In this document: piece by piece, positions 1-7,047 of the stretch
How positions within the stretch are numbered: the first letter of the stretch is position 1
Layout: every line of letters begins with the position of its first letter
NCBI GenBank assembly: GCA_023398295.1
Contig: JAEWSL010000023.1
Coordinates: 1 to 15,105, forward strand
DNA length: 15,105 bases
Source of the DNA: Elusimicrobiota bacterium
GTDB lineage: Bacteria; Elusimicrobiota; Elusimicrobia; Elusimicrobiales; Elusimicrobiaceae
Direction: 5' to 3'
Made by a program: the position numbers and the translations under genes
Notes under the pieces: model-generated
Seen by the model: only the letters and a program-made list of their open reading frames with translations
The model's database searches: none
What the model was told of the DNA's origin: nothing

Positions 1-3000
1 GAAAAGACGGGATACCCCAAAGATATGCTTGAGCTTGACCTTGATATGGAAGCCGATTTAGGCATAGATACCGTAAAACAGGCCGAACTTTTTGCAAGTC
101 TTCAGGGCAAGTATAATTTGCCGCAAAACGAGGGTGTTCAACTTAAAGATTATCCGACTATAAGACATTGTATAAATTATGTTATGTCCTCCTCAGGCGG
201 GGCGGAAAAGCAGCCGGCGCAAGCCCCCGAAGAGCAAACGTCCGCCGCTGCGGAAGAGCAGCCGGCCCAATCTGCTCAATTGGCTCAACCCGAACAAGAA
301 AAGCAGACTGAGCAGCCTGCCGCGCAACCCGTAGAACAGCCTGCCGAGCCCGCTAAAAAAGAGGACTCTTCCCCCAAAGAATACGAGGGGCAGGACGCGC
401 CTGATAAGAAATATCGTTTTGTTCCTCATTTGGTGTCCGCTCCTTTAGAGCAGGAAGCAAGCCGCAAACTAAGCGCGGCGCGCACGGTTTTAATAATGGC
501 CGATAACGCGCTTCTGACCAAAGCTTACGCCGATATTTTTAAGCAGCAGGGCATTAAGACACATATTTTTACCTCCTTAAAGATGCGCGGCAAAAATGTA
601 ACTTTGGTCAATTGGGATAATTTGGAAGAGTTTACAAAAGTCTTTGAAGCTTACGCCAAAGAAAACGAAGGTTCTACTCAGGGCATTGTATATCTGCTGC
701 CCTGTTCTGTAAAAAAATACGATAAAAAGGCAAATCCCCACGGCGAGCTTACAAAATATCTTATGCCGCTTTTTATTGCGTGCAAAGTGTTCTTAAAAGA
801 CCTCTCGGACAGAAAAGACGCCGATACTTTTATAGCCTCCGTCTTCAAAATTGACGGCGCGTTTTCCTATAAAACAAAAGAAATTATAAATCCGTCGTTA
901 GGCTCCGTCTGCGGCGCGGCGAACTGTTTTAGGAAAGATATGTATCAGCTCGGCGGCGTTTTAAGCAAGATTTTGGATTTTGAGCCTTCGGCTGACGCCG
1001 ATTATATGGCGCAAAAGACTTTAGACGAAATCCTAAAAGGCGACGAGCGCGCCATGGTAGGCTTTTACAAAGGCGAGCGCAGCACAATATTTGCCCTTCC
1101 GCGCAAGCTTGATATGAGCGTAAAGCATATGGACCTTAAAGGCAAAACCATAGCTTTTACCGGCGCGGGGCGCGGCATAGGCGCGCTGCTTTCGCAAAAA
1201 ATTGCGGCGCAGTACGGCAGCAGGATATTGATTTTGGATATCATAGAGCTTAGCGATAAATCCGCCTACTGGGCGACGTTAAACGAACAGGAACTGGCCG
1301 AACTTAAAGCCAAAATATGGCAGGAATTAAAGGCCGACGCTTCTGTGCGCGCAACGCCCGTTTTGCTTGAAAAGGCCTTCGGCAGAGTAAAGGACAGCAT
1401 TACCCTTTATAAAAATATGCAGAAGATAAAAGCCCTAGGCGGCCAGGCAGATTATTATCACTGCGACGTTACAAACGGCACCATGATGAAAGAAGTTATT
1501 ACCAAAATCAAAGCCAAGTACGGCAAAATTGACGGGCTTATCCACTTTGCCGGCATTGAGCACAGCAAACTTCTTACCGATAAAACAGTTGAAGAATATT
1601 ACCGCGTCTTTGACGTTAAAGCCACCAGCGCGGCTGTTTTTGTAGCCAATAATCTTGTTAAAGAAAGCGGGTTTTACGCTTTTGCTTCTTCCATTGCGGG
1701 TAAGTACGGCAATTTAGGCCAGGCCGATTACGCCAGCGCAAACGATTATATCTCAAAACTTTGCATAAGTCTGCACAACCAAGGACAACGCTCCGTCAGC
1801 ATTGATATGAGCGCGTACGCAAATATCGGCATGGGCGTGCGTCCGGGCGTTATGGAATTTTTGAGCCAGCAGGGCCTGGAGTTCGTAAATCCGCACGACG
1901 GCATGCAGATTTTCTTAAATGAAATTGTCTACGGCAAAATACCCGAGATTATTTTGAGCGGTTCTTTGGGCACGCTTGACTGGGATAAACAGGTGCGCGT
2001 TGACGACGCCTTTGAAATTGATCCAAACGAAGGCAAAGACGAGGAAGGTTTTAATCCCGTCGGAGATAAATTTACTCCCGAGGAAGATAAGGACGACGAC
2101 AGCAACGACGAAGGCCGGGACAACGGCGGCGGACAGGAAGGTTCTCCCGACGGTTCTGCCGTGCAGCCCGAGCCCGAACCCGAGCTTGAGGAAGAACCGG
2201 CTCCCAAAGCAAAAGCCGCCGCAAAGGCAAGAAGGGCAGCTTCGCCCGCGGCTGTTGCGGATAAAGAAGAGGAGATTTCCTTGGAAGAAGATAAAGAAGA
2301 AGACAAGGAAGAGATAAAAGAAGAATTAAAAAAAGAGGCCGCGCCTGAAAAAGAGGCGAAAGAAAAAATTTCAAAAGAAGGTTCTGCCGCGCCTAAGGAG
2401 CAGGAAAATTTCTTTCTCGGCGATATACAGACCTTGGAGAAAGGCAAAAATATATTTGCGCAGGTTACCTTTTCGGCGGAGTATCCTTTTCTTAAAGACC
2501 ACTCCATCGGCGGCACGCCCTATGTGCCCGGCGTCATGGGCATTGAAACCTTTATGGAAGCCGCCGCTGCCCTAGACGGACAGGCCCCCTCGGGACTTGA
2601 GGATGTGCACTTCCACCTTCCCATAAAACTTTTGCGTTCCAGCCCCGTTGTTGCCAGAATTAAAGGCGAGAGAGGGCCTAATCTTGAACAGTTTGAAATA
2701 GAGTCCGATTTTATAAACAGCAAAGGCGTAAAAATGGGCAATACGCGCAGACATTTTACTGCGCGCCCGCTGCCCAATAAAGATATTGACAGCAAATGGA
2801 ATAATTATAAAGGCCAAATTGATGTCGGCGGCGCTTATCAGGCCGATAAAGAGGCCGTCTACTCGCGCTATTTCCACGGGCCCAGCTTTCAGGTTCTAGA
2901 CGGTATTTTGCGCGTGGACGATAAAATGGTTTTAGGCGTCTATCAAAAGCCCGCCGCCGTTTTATTTCACGACGGGCCCAAACATCTTATAGCGCACCCC

Positions 3001-3249
3001 TTGCTTATTGAGGCGGCATTCCAGACCTGCGGCTGGCGCGATCTGTCCGTTGAGAACCGCGAAACTTTACCAGACAGCATCGGTAAACTTTATATACAGA
3101 CAAAAGGCGTCCCCGCCTCAAAGCTTTTCACGCTTTGCATTTACAACGGCAAGAACATAGAGGGCAAAAGCATTTACGACGCTTTTGTCTTTGACGAAAG
3201 CGGCAAGCTTTGGATTGAGCTCAGCGACTATCAGATGATAGGACGTTAG
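1..3249 (+). CDS. PfaA-like polyketide/polyunsaturated fatty acid synthase, C-terminal part (ACP-KR-DH), 5' truncated
   Basis: The reading frame is open from base 1, so the protein begins upstream; the ATG at 25 lies inside an ACP domain and is not the start. Visible order: end of an ACP (to about base 180, with ADLGIDTVKQAE), a Gln/Pro/Glu-rich linker (about 190-400), a pseudo-KR plus ketoreductase (about 410-1980), a very acidic then Lys/Glu-rich linker (about 2010-2400), and a double hot-dog dehydratase (about 2410-3246). The KR has the nucleotide-binding TGAGRGIG (near 1159-1182) and catalytic Ser (1690-1692), Tyr (1729-1731) and Asn of YASAN, so it should be active. The DH has HSIGGTPYVP, matching HxxxGxxxxP, with His at 2500-2502; the partner motif reads HPLLIEAAFQ, with Glu where Asp is usual. 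ACP-KR-DH is the C-terminal order of PfaA-type synthases, which reduce and dehydrate carrier-bound acyl chains. The KS and AT domains would lie upstream. The product cannot be inferred. A PPTase and a carboxyltransferase follow. Confidence 0.9.
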   Translation, partial: EKTGYPKDMLELDLDMEADLGIDTVKQAELFASLQGKYNLPQNEGVQLKDYPTIRHCINYVMSSSGGAEKQPAQAPEEQTSAAAEEQPAQSAQLAQPEQEKQTEQPAAQPVEQPAEPAKKEDSSPKEYEGQDAPDKKYRFVPHLVSAPLEQEASRKLSAARTVLIMADNALLTKAYADIFKQQGIKTHIFTSLKMRGKNVTLVNWDNLEEFTKVFEAYAKENEGSTQGIVYLLPCSVKKYDKKANPHGELTKYLMPLFIACKVFLKDLSDRKDADTFIASVFKIDGAFSYKTKEIINPSLGSVCGAANCFRKDMYQLGGVLSKILDFEPSADADYMAQKTLDEILKGDERAMVGFYKGERSTIFALPRKLDMSVKHMDLKGKTIAFTGAGRGIGALLSQKIAAQYGSRILILDIIELSDKSAYWATLNEQELAELKAKIWQELKADASVRATPVLLEKAFGRVKDSITLYKNMQKIKALGGQADYYHCDVTNGTMMKEVITKIKAKYGKIDGLIHFAGIEHSKLLTDKTVEEYYRVFDVKATSAAVFVANNLVKESGFYAFASSIAGKYGNLGQADYASANDYISKLCISLHNQGQRSVSIDMSAYANIGMGVRPGVMEFLSQQGLEFVNPHDGMQIFLNEIVYGKIPEIILSGSLGTLDWDKQVRVDDAFEIDPNEGKDEEGFNPVGDKFTPEEDKDDDSNDEGRDNGGGQEGSPDGSAVQPEPEPELEEEPAPKAKAAAKARRAASPAAVADKEEEISLEEDKEEDKEEIKEELKKEAAPEKEAKEKISKEGSAAPKEQENFFLGDIQTLEKGKNIFAQVTFSAEYPFLKDHSIGGTPYVPGVMGIETFMEAAAALDGQAPSGLEDVHFHLPIKLLRSSPVVARIKGERGPNLEQFEIESDFINSKGVKMGNTRRHFTARPLPNKDIDSKWNNYKGQIDVGGAYQADKEAVYSRYFHGPSFQVLDGILRVDDKMVLGVYQKPAAVLFHDGPKHLIAHPLLIEAAFQTCGWRDLSVENRETLPDSIGKLYIQTKGVPASKLFTLCIYNGKNIEGKSIYDAFVFDESGKLWIELSDYQMIGR

Positions 3250-3265
3250 TTTTGAGGACAAAATT

Positions 3266-3892
3266 ATGGCGTATAAATTAAATGTGGTTGAAGCAAAAGA
3301 CGTCCCCGAAGCGGATACTTTTTTAAGCAAAGGGGAGTTGGAGGCTTATCAATCCTTTAAGATAGAAAAACGCCGCCGCCAATGGCTTGCGGGCCGCTAC
3401 GCGCTTAAAAGCATGGCCGCAAATTATTTTAGTTTTGACGTCAAATATACGGAGATTAAAAATTTAGCCTCCGGCCAGCCGATACTGAAAGTTCCCGGCG
3501 GTACAAAACTGCCCGTTTCCATATCCCACTGCGACGATTACGCCGCCGCCGCCATTGACTTTAATTCCGAAGGCATCGGCGTAGACATTGAAGCCGTTGA
3601 GCCGCGCAGCCGCGCCTGGGAGAGGCAGAGTTTCTGCGAGGAAGAAATTTCCTCGCGCGCGTCGTTTTTTCTAACGGAACTTTGGGCAAAAAAGGAAGCG
3701 GTGTTAAAATTTCTCGGCGTAGGGCTTACAATAAGTATGAAAGACGTGCGCTTTATTAACGGCCGTTTGCAGCTTTACGGTAAAGCGCTTGATATTTGGG
3801 CAAGGATAGGCAGCCCTAATATCCAAGTTGAAGTAAAAGATTTAGACGGCGGCTATAAACTTGCCATAGCAAGCGAAATTCCCGTCTTCTGA
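3266..3892 (+). CDS. Sfp-type 4'-phosphopantetheinyl transferase
   Basis: Transfers 4'-phosphopantetheine from CoA to a carrier-protein side chain, turning apo-ACP into holo-ACP. The 208-residue protein has the family signatures: SISHCDDYAAAAI in the middle, GVDIE with Mg-binding Asp107 and Glu109, and WAKKEAVLK with Trp140, Lys143 and Glu144. It is near the short end of the Sfp family. It starts 16 bases after the synthase stop, with a GAGGA ribosome site at 3254-3258 well spaced from the ATG, so it is very probably co-transcribed and dedicated to the neighbouring synthase (the role played by PfaE in polyunsaturated fatty acid clusters). Whether it also serves primary fatty acid ACP cannot be told; no AcpS is in view. 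Confidence 0.92.
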   Translation: MAYKLNVVEAKDVPEADTFLSKGELEAYQSFKIEKRRRQWLAGRYALKSMAANYFSFDVKYTEIKNLASGQPILKVPGGTKLPVSISHCDDYAAAAIDFNSEGIGVDIEAVEPRSRAWERQSFCEEEISSRASFFLTELWAKKEAVLKFLGVGLTISMKDVRFINGRLQLYGKALDIWARIGSPNIQVEVKDLDGGYKLAIASEIPVF

Positions 3893-3921
3893 CTTACAGC
3901 AGGATTTGAGAGGTAATAATT

Positions 3922-5526
3922 ATGGAAGATCCATTGGGCCTTGAGAGCAAAAACGAAGGTAACGGCAAAACAAGCAAAGAACTTGCGGAAAACCTTAAGA
4001 AATTTCGCGAAATTTACGATGACGCGCGCACCGTGGAAGACTCCAAAGCAAAAGCGCAGAAAGAAAAAGGCAAATTTAACGTGCGCGAGCGTCTTCAATA
4101 CCTTCTTGACGAAAACAGTTTCTACGAAGTGCATACTTTAATGCAGTCGCGCTCAAACGCTTTCGGTTTACAGGAGAAGAATCTAAAAGGCGACGGCGTT
4201 GTTACGGGTTTTGGCCGCATCAACGGGCGCGAGGTGGCAATTTACGCCCAGGACTTTACTCAGATGGGCGGCAGTCTGGGGCTTGCGCACGCTAAAAAAA
4301 TCACTTATATCATGGATCTGGCCCTTGAAGCTAAAGTGCCCGTGATAGGCTTGCTTGACAGCGGGGGAGCAAGGATACAGGAAGGCGTTGACAGTCTTGA
4401 CGGCTTTGGCGAAATTTTCTACAGGAACGTAAAAGCTTCCGGCATAATTCCGCAGATTTCCGTTATTTTAGGACCGTGTGCGGGCGGGGCTGTTTATTCC
4501 CCCGCGCTTACCGATTTTGTTTTTATGGTGGACGCCATAAGCCATATGTTTGTAACGGGCCCCGGCGTGGTTAAGGCCGCTACCGGCGAAGACGTTGATT
4601 TTGACACTTTGGGCGGCAGCAAGATACACAGCCAGAAAAGCGGCGTCTGCCACGTCATAGCAAAAAGCGAGCAGGACTGCTTCAGACAGGTGAGGGAACT
4701 TCTATCTTTCCTGCCGCAAAATTGCTGTGAAAAGCCTTTAAGCACGCCGACAGTGGATTCCGTGGACCGCAAAACCCCTCTGCTTGAAAAACTTTGCGCC
4801 GTAGACTCTGGCAAGCCTTTTCGCATACAGCATCTAATTTGGGAAATTGCCGACGAAAATAAATTTTTTGAGATCCATCGCGATTTTGCCAAAAACATAG
4901 TAACTGGTTTTATAAGACTCGGGGGAGATGTCGTCGGCGTAGTGGCCAATAATCCCGATTATCTAGGCGGGGCTTTGGATATAAACGCAAGCGATAAAGC
5001 CGCTCGTTTCGTGCGTTTTTTGAATGCTTTTAACATACCGATAATTACCTTAGTTGACATCGGCGGCTATCTGCCCGGAGTTGAGCAGGAACACGGCGGC
5101 ATTATAAGGCACGGGGCGAAACTTCTTTACGCTTACGCGGAAGCGCAGGTTCCCAAACTTACGATTGTCTTGCGCAAGGCTTACGGCGGGGCTTATATAG
5201 CAATGGGTTCTAAGTATTTAGGAGGCGATTTTAATTTTGCGCTGCCTTCTGCGGAAATTGCCGTTATGGGCCCGCGCGGCGCGGCGGAAATTTTATATTC
5301 CAAAGAGATTAAAGCCGCCAAAGAAGGAGAGCTGGAAACCCTTAAACAAAAACTTACCAAAGAATATACGCAGCAATTTGCTTCCCCGTACCAGACGGCG
5401 CACAGCGGTTCTATAGACGAGGTCATAGAGCCCGCGCAGACAAGAACAAAACTTATTAGGGCTTTAAGGATACTTAAGAACAAAAAAGAACTTAAGTGTC
5501 GTCCTAAAGGCAATATTCCTTTGTAA
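3922..5526 (+). CDS. Acyl-CoA carboxylase carboxyltransferase (beta) subunit, PccB/MmdA family
   Basis: A 534-residue crotonase-fold carboxyltransferase that moves CO2 between carboxybiotin and an acyl-CoA. The N-terminal half contains RERLQYLLDE and LLDSGGARIQEG, and the C-terminal half VDIGGYLPGVEQEHGGIIRHG and RKAYGGAYIAMGSK; the Gly-rich turns supply the oxyanion holes. The end, KGNIPL, is the usual family terminus, so the gene is complete. A GAGAGG site precedes the ATG. The PccB position that is Asp in propionyl-specific enzymes is Ile here (Ile426, codon 5197-5199). The third gene of the lipid locus, 29 bases after the PPTase, it plausibly makes malonyl- or methylmalonyl-CoA for the synthase. 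No biotin carboxylase or biotin carrier gene is in view. An alternative is the alpha subunit of a decarboxylase or transcarboxylase. Confidence 0.88.
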   Translation: MEDPLGLESKNEGNGKTSKELAENLKKFREIYDDARTVEDSKAKAQKEKGKFNVRERLQYLLDENSFYEVHTLMQSRSNAFGLQEKNLKGDGVVTGFGRINGREVAIYAQDFTQMGGSLGLAHAKKITYIMDLALEAKVPVIGLLDSGGARIQEGVDSLDGFGEIFYRNVKASGIIPQISVILGPCAGGAVYSPALTDFVFMVDAISHMFVTGPGVVKAATGEDVDFDTLGGSKIHSQKSGVCHVIAKSEQDCFRQVRELLSFLPQNCCEKPLSTPTVDSVDRKTPLLEKLCAVDSGKPFRIQHLIWEIADENKFFEIHRDFAKNIVTGFIRLGGDVVGVVANNPDYLGGALDINASDKAARFVRFLNAFNIPIITLVDIGGYLPGVEQEHGGIIRHGAKLLYAYAEAQVPKLTIVLRKAYGGAYIAMGSKYLGGDFNFALPSAEIAVMGPRGAAEILYSKEIKAAKEGELETLKQKLTKEYTQQFASPYQTAHSGSIDEVIEPAQTRTKLIRALRILKNKKELKCRPKGNIPL

Positions 5527-5545
5527 AGGTTTTATCTGTTGACGC

Positions 5546-5583
5546 AAAAAAATCCCGAAAGTCATAAAGTTTCGGGATTTTTT
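5546..5583. terminator. Bidirectional intrinsic terminator between convergent operons
   Basis: The arms AAATCCCGAAA (5550-5560) and TTTCGGGATTT (5570-5580) form an 11-bp stem with a 9-base loop. The stem is followed by T residues on the + strand and, on the - strand, by the complement of the A-run at 5546-5552. It can therefore end both the lipid operon from the left and the tRNA-Gln transcript from the right. Confidence 0.9.
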
Positions 5584-5610
5584 CTGTTAAATTTGAGAAC
5601 GCACAGCAAG

Positions 5611-5681
5611 CTTCCGGGCTAGGACTCGAACCTAGAATACCTCCTCCAAAGGGAGGGGTGTTACCATTACACCACCCGGAA
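5611..5681 (-). tRNA. tRNA-Gln (anticodon UUG)
   Basis: Read on the - strand, the 71 bases fold into a full cloverleaf. The acceptor stem is TTCCGGG/CCCGGAA, the D arm GTG/CAC has the GG of the D loop, and the anticodon stem CCTCC/GGAGG carries loop CTTTGGA, giving anticodon TTG. The variable loop has 4 bases, and the T arm is CTAGG/CCTAG with TTCGAGT. U1-A72 and discriminator G73 agree with glutamine identity. CCA is not encoded, so the end must be added by tRNA nucleotidyltransferase. It lies 47 bases after spoVG on the same strand and just before the shared terminator, so it is probably processed from the ispE-spoVG transcript. Confidence 0.96.
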
Positions 5682-5728
5682 TTAATAAATAAAGCTAACC
5701 GTAATCGGACTTTCAACAGGGCCGAAAA

Positions 5729-6064
5729 TCAGTAATCTTCTTTTTCTGTCTGGTCGTCTTTTGATTTTGCGCCCGCGGGTACGGCTTGTTTAACTGCGCC
5801 CTGCGGATTTTTAGCAAGCTCTTCCTGATAGGCTTTTAAGATATTGTCTTCCAGATATTTTCTAAATTCCTGGTTTATCGGATGCACCATATCTTTATGC
5901 GACCCATCGGGCAGCTTCCTAGACGGCATACAAAGGAATACCCCTTTAGTTCCCTCAACGATTTTCATATTCCTTACGACGAAAGAGTCATCAAAAGTTA
6001 CGCTAGCGAACGCTTTTAGACGTTCTTCCCCCATAAGGTGTATTCTTATTTCTGTTATCTTCAT
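5729..6064 (-). CDS. spoVG: SpoVG family nucleic-acid-binding regulator
   Basis: The 111-residue protein matches SpoVG throughout its first 85 residues: ITEIRIHLM, then LKAFASVTFDDSFVVRNMKIVEG, the loop GVFLCMPSRKLPDGS and the conserved DMVHPIN. The family is a small DNA- and RNA-binding regulator first known from Bacillus sporulation, but it is common in non-sporulating bacteria, so it says nothing about spores here. The last 25 or so residues are an extension rich in Ala, Lys, Asp and Glu and probably disordered. Its start codon overlaps the ispE stop as ATGA (6061-6064, - strand), which suggests translational coupling. Confidence 0.95.
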   Translation of the reverse strand: MKITEIRIHLMGEERLKAFASVTFDDSFVVRNMKIVEGTKGVFLCMPSRKLPDGSHKDMVHPINQEFRKYLEDNILKAYQEELAKNPQGAVKQAVPAGAKSKDDQTEKEDY

Positions 6065-6975
6065 ACCTTTGTCCTCCAGAAATGCGTCAAGAATACGGTT
6101 TTATAATCAGCACCGAGTTGCTTAACCATTTCCCCAGCCGCCGTTTTATCTTCAACAAGGCCCAATACACAAGAACCGGAGCCGCTCATTATCGTTCCAT
6201 GTGCACCCAAAGAATGCAGGGCCTCTTTTGCTTTCGCACAGGCCTGCAGACGTTTGAGTACGCTACCCTCTAATTTATTATACAAAAAACTTTGCCACTG
6301 CGACAATGGCGCGCAAGACTTCAGCGCGTCGGTAAGTTTATCTAAAGAGGTTAGACGCGTTTTAATTTCTTCGTCCGAACTTAAAGAGAGTTCTTTGTAG
6401 GCAAGAGCGGTATCGCTTGCCTCGTCCGGATAGATAATGATTATGCAGGGGGAGGTTATTTTACTTTTTACTTCGGTCAAAATTTCGCCTATGCCGCCGG
6501 CGAGATAAAATGTTCCGTCTTCAAGGAACACGGGAATATCGGCCCCGAGTTTTGCGGCTATGGCAAGCAAATCTTTTTTGCGTTTGGAATTTATTTCAAT
6601 ATTATAGAGCGCGCAAAGCCCTCTTAGGACGGCGGCCGCGTCGGAGGAGCCTCCGCCCAGGCCCGCGCCCAAAGGTATATTTTTTTCAAGGCGTATTTGG
6701 CATGCGGCTTTTATATTGAAATAGTCAAAAAAGGCTTTTGCGGCTTTGTAGGCCAGATTTGTTTTATCGGCTTTAAGCCCCGCTCCGAAAGGCCCTTTAA
6801 TTTTTAGTTCTATTGAGGTTTGAGGCGCATTTTGCGCGGATATTTTTATATCGTCGCCCAAGGAGAGTTTTGCAAATAAAGTCGCCAGATTATGGTAGCC
6901 GTCATCCCTCTTTGAGAGGACCTCCAAAAATAAATTTACTTTTGCCGGCGCAAATACAGAAATTTCCGTGTTCAT
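6061..6975 (-). CDS. ispE: 4-diphosphocytidyl-2-C-methyl-D-erythritol kinase
   Basis: IspE phosphorylates the 2-hydroxyl of CDP-methylerythritol with ATP, the fourth step of the MEP isoprenoid pathway in the cytoplasm. The 304-residue GHMP kinase has the N-terminal APAKVNLFLEVL with its substrate Lys, DGYHNLATLF, the ATP-binding PLGAGLGGGSSDAAA, the catalytic-Asp segment GADIPVFLEDG, and the C-terminal Gly-rich GTIMSGSGSCVLG. The length is typical. A strong AGGGGG ribosome site lies just upstream of the ATG. It overlaps spoVG by 4 bases and follows the repeat-protein gene after 72 bases on the same strand. Confidence 0.97.
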   Translation of the reverse strand: MNTEISVFAPAKVNLFLEVLSKRDDGYHNLATLFAKLSLGDDIKISAQNAPQTSIELKIKGPFGAGLKADKTNLAYKAAKAFFDYFNIKAACQIRLEKNIPLGAGLGGGSSDAAAVLRGLCALYNIEINSKRKKDLLAIAAKLGADIPVFLEDGTFYLAGGIGEILTEVKSKITSPCIIIIYPDEASDTALAYKELSLSSDEEIKTRLTSLDKLTDALKSCAPLSQWQSFLYNKLEGSVLKRLQACAKAKEALHSLGAHGTIMSGSGSCVLGLVEDKTAAGEMVKQLGADYKTVFLTHFWRTKV

Positions 6976-7047
6976 AAGTTACCCCCTGCCTGTAAAATTT
7001 AACAGCTGCAAAAATCGTTCTTAAGGCCGCCGTCTTATCTGCCGGTT

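Noticed and set aside
25..27. ATG at 25 as the start of the synthase
   Set aside because: The codons before it (EKTGYPKD) continue the ACP domain to the window edge, and the domain order requires an upstream KS/AT region.
1929..2516. Long open frame on the - strand (195 codons, Ser-rich) inside the synthase gene
   Set aside because: It is the antisense of the acidic Glu/Asp codon-rich linker, which yields Ser/Leu-rich frames without stops. It has no family resemblance, and the + frame carries recognised domains on both sides.
5504..5716. Small - strand open frame across the tRNA-Gln and the terminator
   Set aside because: It runs through a complete tRNA gene and an intrinsic terminator, has no ribosome site, and resembles nothing known.
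7021..7047. Terminator between the repeat-protein gene and ispE
   Set aside because: Only a 4-bp TAAG/CTTA pairing with no T-run follows the stop codon, so readthrough into ispE is likely; I could not support a terminator.
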